DNA of 58,637 nt from contig CAUZFM010000001.1 of NCBI GenBank assembly GCA_963579235.1, positions 1 through 58,637 of the forward strand, given 5' to 3'. A program made the translations under genes and the position numbers. How positions within the stretch are numbered: the first letter of the stretch is position 1; every line of letters begins with the position of its first letter. This DNA is from UBA1149 sp963579235 (GTDB lineage Bacteria > Desulfobacterota > Binatia > UBA1149). The notes beneath the pieces were generated by a model, which was not told the DNA's origin, searched no databases, and saw only the letters and a program-made list of their open reading frames with translations. Below are positions 1 to 8,787 of the stretch, piece by piece.

Positions 1-131
1 TCGTTATGGGGGACCGTTTCGCGGGGCCAGCGTTGGTGACCGAGTACAGTTCGACCTCGCTGATCGCTACCGGCTGGACCGCCCACGTGGACCCCGAGTC
101 TAACCTGCGGCTGGAGAAAGACGGTGGCTGA
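1..131 (+). CDS. hyuA: Hydantoinase A / 5-oxoprolinase subunit A, C-terminal end (partial)
   Basis: Only the last 42 residues are inside the window; the frame starts at base 3 and stops at 129-131. The visible tail has the typical end of HyuA/OxoprolinaseA proteins: 'GPALVTEYSSTS' followed by a Gly-Trp and a 'VDP.SNL' strand. HyuA-type subunits are ATP-dependent amidohydrolases that open hydantoin or 5-oxoproline rings together with HyuB. The stop overlaps the GTG start of hyuB by 8 bases, as expected for a translationally coupled heterodimer. The substrate cannot be told from this fragment. Confidence 0.8.
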   Translation, partial: VMGDRFAGPALVTEYSSTSLIATGWTAHVDPESNLRLEKDGG

Positions 132-1770
132 ACGCTTCGATCCCGTCGAGCTCGAGCTCTTCAGCAACCGCCTGGTCGCGGTGGCCGAAGAAATGGGCAC
201 CGTGCTCTGCCAGGCCGGCTTCTCGCCCAACATCAAGGAGCGCCGCGATTTTTCCTGCGCAATTTTTGATGCAGCGGGCGGCATGGTGTCGCACGCTGCG
301 CACATACCGGTGCACCTCGGCTCGACACCCTTGTCGGTCAAGGCAGCCATCGAGGCCATGGCGGCTGACAGCGGGGACGTTCTCGCCGGCGACATCATGC
401 TGCTCAACGACCCCTACTCGGGCGGCACCCACCTGCCCGACCTCACCGTGGTGGCGCCGGTCTTTCTCGCCGGCCACCACAAGTCGAGCAGGGCCGGGAG
501 CGCTCGCCGACCCTTTGCCTGGCTGGCGGCCCGCGCCCATCACGCCGACATGGGTGGCCACGCACCCGGTTCGATGGCGCTGTGCACCGACATCCACCAG
601 GAGGGATTCCGCATACCGCCGGTTCACCTCTACCGGGGTGGCCGCGTGGTGCGCGAAACGATGGAGCTGTTCCTGGCCAACACCCGAGTGCCCGCCGAGA
701 GGATGGGCGACCTTGACGCCCAGGTCGCGGCCCTGCGCAGCGGTGATCAGCGCCTGTCCGAACTGGCGACTCGCTTCGGCCCGGCGCGTATCACTCGTGC
801 CATGAAGGAGCTGCAGGATTACTCGCACCGCCTGGTCGAGGCCATGATCAAGAAGCTCCCCATCGGCGAGTTCAGCGCCCGCGACTCACTCGATAACGAC
901 GGTATTGACCCGCAGCCACTGCGACTTTCGGTCACGCTACGGCGGCGGGGCAAACGCCTGGAGATCGACCTGCGAGACTGCTCCCCCCAATGCCGGGGCC
1001 CGCTCAACGCCAACCTCGCGGTGACCACGTCGGCGGTTTTTTATGTCGTGGCCTGTCTCGCCGGCAGCCGGGTACCGGCCAACCGCGGCATGATGGAGCC
1101 GGTAGACATACTCACCACACCGGGCACGCTCGTGGACTGCCGCTTTCCGGCAGCCGTGGCAGGAGGCAACGTCGAAACCTCGCAGCGTATAGTAGACCTG
1201 TTGCTGCGGGCCCTGGCCCGCGCGCTGCCCGGTCGTGTGCCGGCGGCGAGCTCGGGCACGATGAACAACCTGACGCTCGGAGGTTGGGACGTGCAACGTG
1301 ATCGCCACTTTGCCTACTACGAAACGGTGGCGGGTGGAGCCGGCGCCGGACCGTCAGGTCCGGGCTGCCACGCGCTGCACACCCACATGACCAACACGCT
1401 CAACACGCCCGTGGAACTGCTCGAGTCCTACTACCCCCTGAGGGTAATCCGTTACGGGCTGCGAAGGCGCTCCGGCGGGACCGGAAAGCACCGCGGCGGT
1501 GATGGAATAGATCGGGAAATAGAGGTCCTTGTGCCGGCCACGCTGACTCTGCTCGCCGACAGACGGCAAGAGGGCCCCTGGGGGCTGGCGGGCGGAAAGC
1601 CCGGTCTACCGGGCCGCGATACGGTGAGCAGCGGCGGCCGAACGAAAGCCATCGCCTCAAAAACCGAGCTGCAACTGGCCGCCGGCGACCGCGTCCGCGT
1701 GCAGACCCCCGGCGGCGGCGGCTGGGGGCGGATCGGACGGAAGGTAGCGGGCAAAAAAAAGCGGGGCTGA
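124..1770 (+). CDS. hyuB: Hydantoinase B / 5-oxoprolinase subunit B
   Basis: A 548-residue protein of the HyuB family, close to the family's usual 520-590 residues. The start matches the family: 'FDPVELELFSNRLVAVAEEMG' type N-terminus directly after the GTG at 124. Other landmarks are 'NDPYSGGTHLPDLTVV' near residue 100, 'SAVFYVVACLAG' near 305, 'GGNVETSQRI' near 345 and a Gly-rich end 'TPGGGGWG'. HyuB works with HyuA on hydantoins, N-methylhydantoins, 5-oxoproline or acetophenone-type substrates; the sequence does not discriminate. GTG is the start because it overlaps the hyuA stop and no better start lies downstream of the conserved N-terminus. The Lys-rich C-terminus is encoded by an A-run that doubles as the U-tract of a terminator read from the other strand. 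Confidence 0.9.
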   Translation: MAERFDPVELELFSNRLVAVAEEMGTVLCQAGFSPNIKERRDFSCAIFDAAGGMVSHAAHIPVHLGSTPLSVKAAIEAMAADSGDVLAGDIMLLNDPYSGGTHLPDLTVVAPVFLAGHHKSSRAGSARRPFAWLAARAHHADMGGHAPGSMALCTDIHQEGFRIPPVHLYRGGRVVRETMELFLANTRVPAERMGDLDAQVAALRSGDQRLSELATRFGPARITRAMKELQDYSHRLVEAMIKKLPIGEFSARDSLDNDGIDPQPLRLSVTLRRRGKRLEIDLRDCSPQCRGPLNANLAVTTSAVFYVVACLAGSRVPANRGMMEPVDILTTPGTLVDCRFPAAVAGGNVETSQRIVDLLLRALARALPGRVPAASSGTMNNLTLGGWDVQRDRHFAYYETVAGGAGAGPSGPGCHALHTHMTNTLNTPVELLESYYPLRVIRYGLRRRSGGTGKHRGGDGIDREIEVLVPATLTLLADRRQEGPWGLAGGKPGLPGRDTVSSGGRTKAIASKTELQLAAGDRVRVQTPGGGGWGRIGRKVAGKKKRG

Positions 1771-1804
1771 CCGAATCGGTTTCCCGTTCTCGATCAACCC
1801 CGCT
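1753..1804 (-). terminator. Rho-independent terminator for the phasin-like gene
   Basis: Read on the minus strand, AGCGGGG (complement of 1798-1804) pairs with CCCCGCT (complement of 1760-1766) across a 31-nt loop and is followed by eight T. It lies between the convergent hyuB and the phasin-like gene, and its T-tract lies inside the last codons of hyuB. Confidence 0.55.
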
Positions 1805-1820
1805 GTACTGACTTGCCGGG

Positions 1821-2294
1821 TCAGGCCGCTGCTTTACGGCGTGACCCCTTCTCGAGGGAGTCAATCCTGCGCTCAATGGCGGTGAGCCGGCGCTTGACCG
1901 AATCAACATCGCCGCGCACGGGCAGCTTGAGCCACTTGGCCAGGCGCGTGGCCAGCTTGCCGGCTTCCTTCTGAGCACTGGAAGTCAGCTCACGGCGACG
2001 GCCGTTGGTCTCTTTGCGCAGCCCGGTGACCCTCTTGTCGAGCTGGGTCCTGACGTCGTCCAGGCGCTCTTCGATCTGCTCGCGCAGTTCGTCGACGCGA
2101 CCGTTGAGGTCCTCGCGAACTTCGCCGATACTGTCGATCACCTTGTCGACCTGGTCCTGCTGCTGCTCGGTGAGCATGGACACCGCGCGACGTCCAAAAC
2201 GCTCCGCGGCCCCTTCGACCTCACCACGAACCCTGTCCACAGTGTTGGTCACGTTACCGAAAAGCGGCGTGGGTTGCTTCTTTGCTTTTGCCAT
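1821..2294 (-). CDS. Phasin-like / PHA granule-associated coiled-coil protein
   Basis: A 157-residue, charged, almost wholly helical protein. Residues about 10-110 are heptad-like ('VDKVIDSIGEVREDLNGRV', 'ELREQIEERLDDVRTQLDKR') and the C-terminal part 'LPVRGDVDSVKRRLTAIERR' resembles the short conserved helix at the end of PhaI/PhaF-type granule proteins, where a 'DV..L..RI..LE' pattern mediates oligomerisation. There is no signal peptide, so it is cytoplasmic. The ATG at 2294 has a strong AGGAGG ribosome site. Phasins coat polyhydroxyalkanoate granules, but no PHA synthase is in the window, so a more general coiled-coil or apolipoprotein-like role is possible. The family call is moderate; the coiled-coil character is clear. 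Confidence 0.55.
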   Translation of the reverse strand: MAKAKKQPTPLFGNVTNTVDRVRGEVEGAAERFGRRAVSMLTEQQQDQVDKVIDSIGEVREDLNGRVDELREQIEERLDDVRTQLDKRVTGLRKETNGRRRELTSSAQKEAGKLATRLAKWLKLPVRGDVDSVKRRLTAIERRIDSLEKGSRRKAAA

Positions 2295-2523
2295 TTTTTT
2301 CCCTCCTGTAGTACCGCGTCATCTGGTCCCATCTTTGCCCCCCCAACAGGGGGAGTGCCAGATAGGAACCCGCTCAGGATCACCAATCTAAGTCTGTACC
2401 TAAACCAGAAACGTATCCATGTGCGGACAGCTCGAAAGCTGGCCGTAACGCTTACCTGTGCATTGTTTTACTCACTGCGTCATAAAAGTCAAGGCCGTGT
2501 GCCTGGTTTTGACGCGATGCGGC

Positions 2524-2940
2524 TTATTTGGTGGGTTTTTTCGCCGAAGTTTTTTTTGAGCTCTTGCCTGACTCCTTGCTTGAGCCGCTACCCGGGCTGC
2601 TGTCGGAGCCACTGCTGGACGACGAGCTGGACGACGAGCTGGACGACGAGCTGGACGGCGAGTCAGACGGCGAGTCAGACGGCGAGTCAGACGACGAGCC
2701 GGACGACGAGCCGTCCGACGAAGCGGAGCCCGAATCCTTGGATGAATCGCCCCCGGAGCCTTTCTGGTAGCCCTCCGAGTACCAGCCGCCGCCCTTGAGC
2801 TGAAACGACGACGACGAGATCAGCCGCTTCACCTTGCGCCGGCAACCCTTGGTAGCGCAGCGCGACAGGGGATCGTCAGACATGGACTGGGTGTGTTCAA
2901 AAACCCCGCAGACGGGACACTCGTATTCGTAGATTGGCAC
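2524..2940 (-). CDS. FmdB-family zinc-ribbon protein with Ser-rich repeat tail
   Basis: A 138-residue protein. The first 45 residues are a classic FmdB/CxxC_CxxC_SSSS domain: 'MPIYEYECPVCG' supplies CxxC, 'SRCATKGC' supplies the second Cys pair, and 'ISSSSFQLKGGGWYSEGY' is the typical continuation. Such proteins are small putative regulators first noted beside formamidase genes; their biochemical role is unclear. The remaining half is low-complexity Ser/Asp/Pro/Gly encoded by a 12-bp tandem repeat and ends in a Lys-rich stretch. The start is GTG at 2940, chosen because the family begins exactly with M-P-x-Y-E-Y. Low-complexity Ser tails are common in this family, but this one is long. Confidence 0.85.
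   Translation of the reverse strand: MPIYEYECPVCGVFEHTQSMSDDPLSRCATKGCRRKVKRLISSSSFQLKGGGWYSEGYQKGSGGDSSKDSGSASSDGSSSGSSSDSPSDSPSDSPSSSSSSSSSSSSSSSGSDSSPGSGSSKESGKSSKKTSAKKPTK
2615..2722. repeat. 12-bp tandem repeat inside the FmdB gene, nine copies
   Basis: Nine consecutive 12-mers: CTGGACGACGAG three times, CTGGACGGCGAG once, TCAGACGGCGAG twice, TCAGACGACGAG, CCGGACGACGAG and CCGTCCGACGAA. Read on the minus strand each unit codes four residues (SSSS or DSPS). Copy-number change would keep the frame. Confidence 0.9.
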
Positions 2941-2991
2941 CTTGGTTAAGCTTCCGTTGTTTTTTGTTTCCCTTGTGGGAACAGAATGAAA

Positions 2992-3843
2992 CTAGGAACG
3001 GCGGCCAGTCGTGTCAACGGCGAGTTCCCTCGACCGCCTCGTGGCGGCCTTCACGGCCGAAGCAACGGTCTGGCTGAACCCCCCGCTGGCGAGAGCGGAG
3101 AGGCCGGCCAGGGTGGTGCCGCCCGGCGACGAAACCGCCTTGCGCAATTCGACGGGCCCCTGCCCGCTCTCAAGCAACATCCTGGCGGCGCCAGCCAGGG
3201 TGTGACAGGCCAGGTGCAAGGCGGTTTCCTGGTCGAGTCCGGCCGCCTTACCACCCCGGGCCAGCGCCTCGGCAAACAGGTAAACATAGGCCGGCCCACT
3301 ACCGCTCAAGCCGGTGACCGCATCCATCAGCTTCTCTTCTTCGACCACGAGCACTTCGCCAACGGCTTCGAACATGGCCCTGGCCACTGCGAGGTCTTTT
3401 CTCCGCGCAGTCGCCCCCGCACAAAGCACCGACATGCCGCTACCCAGCAGGCAGGGGGTGTTGGGCATGACCCGAATAGTGCGCGCGCGCGGCCCCAGGG
3501 CCTTCTCCATGCGCGACAGGCGTACACCGGCCGCGATAGAGATAACCAGCTTGCCGCGCCCGAGCAGCGGCGACAGGCCCGACAGAACCTCGTCCATGAC
3601 CTGTGGTTTTACCGCGAGCACCACCGTCCGGGCGGCCTCGGCAAGCTGCGCGAGATCAGCCGTAACCCTGACTCCGAAGCGCCGCTTGAGCACGCGGCGG
3701 CGGGCCGCGAGGGGCTCGCAGACGACTATTGTCTCTGGTGAAACGCCACCGCCGTCATCGCCCGGCTCCAGCAAGCCCTTGAGCAACGCGGCAGCCATGT
3801 TGCCCCCACCAACAAAACCGACAACCGGCGCCTGCTTGCTCAC
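2992..3843 (-). CDS. proC: Pyrroline-5-carboxylate reductase
   Basis: A 283-residue protein, the usual length for ProC, which reduces 1-pyrroline-5-carboxylate to proline with NAD(P)H, the last step of proline synthesis in the cytoplasm. The N-terminal Rossmann motif 'GFVGGGNMA' lies at residues 9-17; 'MPNTPCLLGSGMS' near 125 and the dimerisation-domain signature 'TGLSGSGPAYVYL' near 170 and 'SSPGGTTLAGL' at about 238 are intact. The start overlaps the end of yggS by 4 bases, so the two are translationally coupled; this yggS-proC linkage is widespread in bacteria. Confidence 0.95.
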   Translation of the reverse strand: MSKQAPVVGFVGGGNMAAALLKGLLEPGDDGGGVSPETIVVCEPLAARRRVLKRRFGVRVTADLAQLAEAARTVVLAVKPQVMDEVLSGLSPLLGRGKLVISIAAGVRLSRMEKALGPRARTIRVMPNTPCLLGSGMSVLCAGATARRKDLAVARAMFEAVGEVLVVEEEKLMDAVTGLSGSGPAYVYLFAEALARGGKAAGLDQETALHLACHTLAGAARMLLESGQGPVELRKAVSSPGGTTLAGLSALASGGFSQTVASAVKAATRRSRELAVDTTGRRS

Positions 3844-4541
3844 GACTCGCCCCTTTCTCGCTGTCCGAACACAGCCCTGCCTATCCTTACCATCGTTGAA
3901 CCCTCCATTATCGCGTCCTCGTAGTCAGCCGACATGCCGGCCGATATCTCAACCATCGCTGCCCGCGGCAGCGCGAGCCCCCGCAGTCTTTCCTGCAGTA
4001 ATCGCAGCCGTTCAAACTGCGGGCGCGCCTCCTGCCCCGGGTCGGCCACGCCGGTAACACCTTGGATGCTTAGCCCCGGCATATCGGCCAACTGCCTCAA
4101 GAGCTGCTCGGCCCGGGCCTCTTCTACGCCGGCCCGCCCCTGGCCGCCACCAAGCTTGATCTGCATCAACAAGCGGCAAGGCGCGGCTGCTTCTCCCAGG
4201 GCGACAACAGCGCGCGACAAGGCCTGGCCAGCCGAAGCCGAGTCGATGCCGTGCAGCAGGTAAAAAGCGTCAGCCGCCCGCTTGGCCTTGTTCGACTGCA
4301 GCCGTCCCACGAGGTGCCAGCGAACGTCTTCGAGGCCTGCCATCTGCATACGCGGCAGGGCCTTCTGCAGGTAGTTCTCGCCGAAATCTAGCTGGCCCGC
4401 CCTGGCCGCCTCCAGCAGGGCTTCGTTGGGCTGGTTCTTGGTAACGGCCACCAGCAGCGGTGGCCGGTTGGCACGGCCGGCACGCGCAGCCGCCGCGGCC
4501 AGCCGTTCCCTGACCTCGGCCAGACTATCGGCTACCGCCAC
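3840..4541 (-). CDS. yggS: YggS/PLPBP family pyridoxal-phosphate homeostasis protein
   Basis: A 233-residue member of the PROSC/YggS family, single-domain TIM-barrel proteins that bind PLP without known catalysis and buffer vitamin B6 pools. The Schiff-base lysine is K35 in 'LLVAVTKNQP'. Other family marks are 'DFGENYLQKA', 'WHLVGRLQSNKAK' and the phosphate-binding end 'ISAGMSADYEDAI' followed by 'GSTMVRIG' and 'FG'. It overlaps maf upstream by 17 bases and proC downstream by 4, so the three are one operon. Confidence 0.93.
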   Translation of the reverse strand: MAVADSLAEVRERLAAAAARAGRANRPPLLVAVTKNQPNEALLEAARAGQLDFGENYLQKALPRMQMAGLEDVRWHLVGRLQSNKAKRAADAFYLLHGIDSASAGQALSRAVVALGEAAAPCRLLMQIKLGGGQGRAGVEEARAEQLLRQLADMPGLSIQGVTGVADPGQEARPQFERLRLLQERLRGLALPRAAMVEISAGMSADYEDAIMEGSTMVRIGRAVFGQRERGES

Positions 4542-5154
4542 CGTTTCCCCCTCGTTGCTGCAGCGGCCGAACTCCCCGCCGCGCGAGCGGAGCCTCGAGC
4601 TGCGCCACGGGCAGGCCGATGACGTTGTCCACGCAACCAGCTACCGCAGCCACCAGCGAGCGCCCCAGTCCCTGCACCGCGTAACCACCAGCCTTGTCGT
4701 CGCTTTCGCCCATTGCTACGTAGCGCTCGGCCTCCAATCTCGAAAACTCCCTCATGCGTACCACCGAGCGTGTAAACCCGCAGGCGGGTGGCGCCAGGCC
4801 CGTACCGCCCCCGGCCGCCAGCAGCGCCCAGCCCGTGTAGACCAGGTGGTTGCGGCCCGCGAGCATGAGCAGGTAGTCAACCGCCTGGGCGCGGTCTATA
4901 GGTTTTCCCATCATCATTTCCTCTACCACCACCGTGGTGTCGGCGCCGAGGACTACTTCGCCCGCGTGGCGCCGGCCCACCACCGCGTCGGCCTTCTCCA
5001 GGGCCAGGCGGATAGTGGCGTGCAGTGCTGATTCGCCCAGGCACTGAAGTTCCTCGACCCCGGCTACGTCAATATCGAAACGGTAACCCTCTCGATCGAG
5101 AATCTCGCGCCGCCTTGGCGAGGCAGATGCTAATACGAGGCAGCTGGTATCCAT
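4525..5154 (-). CDS. maf: Maf family nucleoside triphosphate pyrophosphatase
   Basis: A 209-residue Maf/YhdE/YceF protein. The N-terminus 'LVLASASPRRREIL' is the signature of the family and carries the nucleotide-binding Ser-x-Arg-Arg. 'VLGADTTVVVEEMMMGKP' near residue 70 holds the metal-binding Asp, and 'DKAGGYAVQG' near 150 is the conserved D-K-A-G-x-Y-x-x-Q-G. These enzymes hydrolyse dTTP, UTP or CTP and modified NTPs to monophosphates, a house-cleaning role. The subclass (YhdE or YceF) cannot be decided by eye. It is the first gene of maf-yggS-proC, with 47 bases separating it from the divergent transglycosylase gene. Confidence 0.93.
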   Translation of the reverse strand: MDTSCLVLASASPRRREILDREGYRFDIDVAGVEELQCLGESALHATIRLALEKADAVVGRRHAGEVVLGADTTVVVEEMMMGKPIDRAQAVDYLLMLAGRNHLVYTGWALLAAGGGTGLAPPACGFTRSVVRMREFSRLEAERYVAMGESDDKAGGYAVQGLGRSLVAAVAGCVDNVIGLPVAQLEAPLARRGVRPLQQRGGNGGGSR

Positions 5155-5201
5155 GACCTGTATTCTTAAACCCGCTCAGGTAAAGTCAAAAAGGAGACCA
5201 C

Positions 5202-7355
5202 GTGCTTACCAGAGTTAAAGCGCTTTCCGTCCTGCTTACAGCCACGCTGCTGGCCCCGGCCGTTACCGCCTGCAGCGCCGGAACGGCACCCGAAAAATCC
5301 CTGCTCGGCAGATCTGACGCCAGCCACGCCGCCCAGCTGGGATCTGCGGTGACGGCCCTGTCGGCCAGCGGGGGCGACGACCCGGCCCTTGCCCGGCGCA
5401 CCCTGCTCACCCTGAAAAACGACTTCGCCCTGCTGCAGGACTACGTGCTCTACTTCCTGGCCCGCAGCAGGCTCGCTGCTACCAGCTTGAGCGCCGAGGC
5501 GGCCGCCGATGAAAAGGCTGCAGCTGCCGCTGAACTCGAGAAGCTGCTGGCGCTGGCACCCGACTCACCGATAGCGCCCGCCAGCGCAGCGCTGCTGGTC
5601 GGCCTGCCGGAAACAGCAGACGCCCGCGTACTCGAGCTGGCCGAAAAATACCGCGGCGGGACCACCCTCAACGCCGATTTTGCGGCCATCGCGGTGGCGG
5701 CCGCGCGCCGCCTGCAGGCCTCGGACCCCCGGCGTTCGCTCGAGCTGGCCAACCGCGCCAGGGCAAGAGACCCCGGTGGTCAATCGGGCAGGCTGGCCGC
5801 CGAGCTGGCATCCGATCTGCAAATTGACAACCCGAAACTGCTGCCGACCAGCGCCGAGCAGCTGGTGGCCGAGACCCGGCTGCTGGGTGCCGAGGGCAGG
5901 CACAGCCAACGCGTGGCGATGCTGGACAAGCTGCTCAAGGACTTTCCGCGCCACCCATCGCGCACGACTTCGATTCTCGGCCGGGCCCGCTCGACCGCGG
6001 CCCTGAAAGATAAGCAGGCGGCGGCCTGGTGGCTGTCGCAGAAATCTGCGGGCGAAAGCGACCCGGGCCGGTCGGCGCGACTGCTGTACGAGTCGGCGGT
6101 GTACAGCTGGAACGCGAACCAGTCGACGCTGGCCCTGCAACGCTTCGAAAAATTTCTGTCGCTGGGATCGGGGCTGGACGAAGAGCACAAAGCCCACTAC
6201 GCCTCGGGCCGCATCCACGAGTCGGCCCGCCGGTACAACAGCGCGGCCGCCCACTATCGCTCGGCCGAAAAAAGCCCTGACCAACACACCAGCAGTGAGT
6301 CCGCGTGGCGGGCCGGTTGGGCCTCGTACCGGGCGGGCAACTACCCTGGCGCGGCGTGGAAGTTCGGTCTCATCGTGCAGGCCACCAAGCCCCCCGCCCG
6401 TGGGTCGGGAGTCAGCAGGCCCTCCAGCCCGAGTGGACGCGAAGGCGCCCTGTACTGGAAAGCCCGCTCCATTGAACGTGCGGCGGGCAAGACCAGTACC
6501 GAGGCACTGGCCGTGTACCGGCAGCTGCTGGCCGAGTTTCCCGACGGCTTTTATTCCTGGCTGGTCGAGCAGCGGCTCCCGCTCAAGGCGCCCGCGGCCA
6601 CGGTCGAAAATCTTCCACGCTCAACGGCCACGCTTGACGCCCCTGCACGGCGCACGCTGGCGCGGGCGGAGGCACTGAGAATCGCCGGCCTGGGCCACCA
6701 CGGGGCCACCGAAACCGCTCGGCTGACGAGCGGCCGCAGCAGCGAGCAACTGCTGGCCCTGTTGCCGCAGCTAGCCACGTCGGGTGCCTGGAACAGCAGC
6801 CTGCGCGTGGCACTGCAGCTCTATCGCAAGGGCCTGCTCAACGATGCCCAGCTGTACCCGTTTCTCTACCCCAGGGCCCACGCCGACATCGTGGGGCGCG
6901 AAGCGGGTCGCTGGAAGATCCGCCCCTCGCTGGTCTACGCGCTGATGAAACAGGAAAGCGTTTTTGACGCGCACGCCACCTCGCCGGCCGCTGCCTACGG
7001 ATTGATGCAACTGCTCTTGCCCACCGCCAGGCGGGTGGCCAGAACAACGGACCGGGCAGAGCCTTCGCGCGACGACCTCTTCGTGCCCGACGTCAACATC
7101 GCGCTGGGCACGGCCTACCTCGCCTCGCTCGCGCGGCGCTTCAACGACAACCCCGTCCTCATGCTGGCCGGTTACAACGCGGGCGAGAACGCGGCGCAAC
7201 GCTGGCTCGACCGGCTGGACGGCCTCGACGTGGACGAGTTCATCGAAAGAATTTCCTACCGTGAGACCCGTGGCTACGTGAAAAAGGTTCTCCGCAACGC
7301 TCGCAATTTTGAGCGAGTGTATGGCTCCAGCGGCGAGAGCGCTGCCGGAAAATAG
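5202..7355 (+). CDS. slt: Soluble-type lytic murein transglycosylase, lipoprotein
   Basis: A 717-residue Slt70-like protein. The N-terminus has a type II signal peptide with lipobox 'VTAC' at about residues 21-24, so it is probably membrane-anchored, unlike soluble E. coli Slt70. Residues about 40-560 are Ala-rich helical repeats forming the usual superhelical ring. The C-terminal catalytic domain starts near 570: 'YALMKQESVFDAHA' holds the catalytic Glu585, followed by 'AAYGLMQLLLPTA', 'NIALGTAYLA' and 'LAGYNAGE', the standard family 1 motifs. It cleaves the MurNAc-GlcNAc bond to give 1,6-anhydro-muropeptides. GTG at 5202 is preceded by AAGGAG. The neighbours Mpl and LdcA process the released peptides. 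Confidence 0.93.
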   Translation: MLTRVKALSVLLTATLLAPAVTACSAGTAPEKSLLGRSDASHAAQLGSAVTALSASGGDDPALARRTLLTLKNDFALLQDYVLYFLARSRLAATSLSAEAAADEKAAAAAELEKLLALAPDSPIAPASAALLVGLPETADARVLELAEKYRGGTTLNADFAAIAVAAARRLQASDPRRSLELANRARARDPGGQSGRLAAELASDLQIDNPKLLPTSAEQLVAETRLLGAEGRHSQRVAMLDKLLKDFPRHPSRTTSILGRARSTAALKDKQAAAWWLSQKSAGESDPGRSARLLYESAVYSWNANQSTLALQRFEKFLSLGSGLDEEHKAHYASGRIHESARRYNSAAAHYRSAEKSPDQHTSSESAWRAGWASYRAGNYPGAAWKFGLIVQATKPPARGSGVSRPSSPSGREGALYWKARSIERAAGKTSTEALAVYRQLLAEFPDGFYSWLVEQRLPLKAPAATVENLPRSTATLDAPARRTLARAEALRIAGLGHHGATETARLTSGRSSEQLLALLPQLATSGAWNSSLRVALQLYRKGLLNDAQLYPFLYPRAHADIVGREAGRWKIRPSLVYALMKQESVFDAHATSPAAAYGLMQLLLPTARRVARTTDRAEPSRDDLFVPDVNIALGTAYLASLARRFNDNPVLMLAGYNAGENAAQRWLDRLDGLDVDEFIERISYRETRGYVKKVLRNARNFERVYGSSGESAAGK

Positions 7356-7361
7356 AACAGC

Positions 7362-8780
7362 TCAGCCGCCGAGAGCGGCCAGCAGACGGCGCGGGAGATC
7401 TCCAAAAGCGCCGTTGGACATGCACAGCACCACGTCGCCCGCTCTGAGCTCGCCCGGCAGACGGTCGAGTATGGCGTCGGGGCCGTCGGCCTGCCAGGCC
7501 GGGGTACCCGTGCTGTTCAGCTCCTCAACCACGGCCTCGGTGTCGAGCGCTTCGCCCTCGGCCAGGGTATCGTTCTCCTTGTGGAACACCTCGCTCAGGA
7601 CGACTCGGTCGGCCAGGGCCAGGGCCTCGGTATAACGAGCCTGGAAGACCGACCTGCGGCTGGTGTTGGAGCGCGGTTCGAACACCGCCCACACCTTGCG
7701 CCCGTTGTAGGCGTCGGCCATGGCAGCCAGGCTGCCGGCAACCGCGGTGGGGTGATGGGCAAAGTCATCGATCACGTCCACGCCCGCAGCGCTGCCCACC
7801 AGCTCCTGCCTCCTGGCCGCACCCCGGTACCCCGCCAAAGCTTCGGCCACGGCAGCGTCGGATATACCGAGCTGTCTCGAAAGCACGAACACCGCCAGTG
7901 CGTTGAGCACGTTGATGCTACCGTGAAGCCGCAGCTGCAAGCGTGGGCCCAGCTCACCTTCAAGCGACGGGCGGAACGAACTGCCGGCTGAACCGTGCTC
8001 GAGTTCTGCGGGCCTCCACTGGTTGTTGTCGCCGCAACCGTAACTGATCAAGCCCGGCCGCGGCGACGAACCAAACAGGTCGAGCAGGTGGGGATAGTCG
8101 CCGCAAACCACCAGCGGGGCGCCTTCGGGCAGCAACTCGACCAGGCGCGCAAACGAACTCTTGACGTGCTCCACGTCGCGGTAGATGTCGGCGTGGTCGA
8201 ACTCAACGCTGGTGATTATGCTCGCCGCCGGCTGGTAGTGAACAAACTTGGGGCCCTTATCGAAGTAGGCCGAGTCGTACTCGTCGCCCTCGATGGCAAA
8301 CCAGGCGCCCGTCCGGCCCGGCCGCGCCAAGCCTCCGAGGTCGCGCACCAGGCCACCCACCAGGTAGCCGGGGTCCTCGCCCGCGACCTCGAGCACGCGC
8401 GCCAGCATGCCGGTGGTGGTTGTCTTACCGTGCGTACCGGCCACCACCAGGCTACGCCGATCGCGCAGGAAGTAGCGGGCCACCGCCTCGGGGAATGACA
8501 GGCGCGGCAGCCCCAGGCGCTCGACCTCGGCGGCCTCGGGGTTGCTGGCCGACACCGCGTTGCCAATGACGACCACGTCGGGCAGGGGGTCGAGATGGTC
8601 GGCCGAAAAACCTTCGAGTATCTCTATGCCGGCGTCGGCCAGCACCTGCCCCATGGGCGGATAGGAAGCCTTGTCGGAACCGCTCACTGTGTAGCCCGAC
8701 TGCTTGAGCATGACGGCCAGCGGCGCCATGCCGACGCCGCAGACAGCCACGAGATGTACGTGTTGTGATTTGCCTGCCAC
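7362..8780 (-). CDS. mpl: UDP-MurNAc:L-Ala-gamma-D-Glu-meso-DAP ligase
   Basis: Mur-ligase family protein of about 472 residues from GTG 8780. The Rossmann start 'VHLVAVCGVGMAPLAVMLK' and 'VSGSDKASYPPM' are followed by the ATP loop 'GTHGKTTTTGML' and the Mpl-specific 'DEYDSAYFDKGPKFVHYQP', which separates Mpl from MurC. 'DDFAHHPTAV' and 'FEPRSNTSRR' complete the C-terminal domains. Mpl attaches recycled tripeptide to UDP-MurNAc in the cytoplasm. An in-frame ATG at 8831 would overlap the upstream hydrolase gene by 44 bases; GTG 8780, seven bases after that gene's stop and just before the Rossmann strand, is the likelier start. It converges with slt, only 6 bases away. Confidence 0.93.
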   Translation of the reverse strand: MAGKSQHVHLVAVCGVGMAPLAVMLKQSGYTVSGSDKASYPPMGQVLADAGIEILEGFSADHLDPLPDVVVIGNAVSASNPEAAEVERLGLPRLSFPEAVARYFLRDRRSLVVAGTHGKTTTTGMLARVLEVAGEDPGYLVGGLVRDLGGLARPGRTGAWFAIEGDEYDSAYFDKGPKFVHYQPAASIITSVEFDHADIYRDVEHVKSSFARLVELLPEGAPLVVCGDYPHLLDLFGSSPRPGLISYGCGDNNQWRPAELEHGSAGSSFRPSLEGELGPRLQLRLHGSINVLNALAVFVLSRQLGISDAAVAEALAGYRGAARRQELVGSAAGVDVIDDFAHHPTAVAGSLAAMADAYNGRKVWAVFEPRSNTSRRSVFQARYTEALALADRVVLSEVFHKENDTLAEGEALDTEAVVEELNSTGTPAWQADGPDAILDRLPGELRAGDVVLCMSNGAFGDLPRRLLAALGG

Positions 8781-8787
8781 GACCCGC

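Noticed and set aside
2615..2722. CRISPR-like array
   Set aside because: The 12-bp units are contiguous without spacers and encode a Ser-rich tail.
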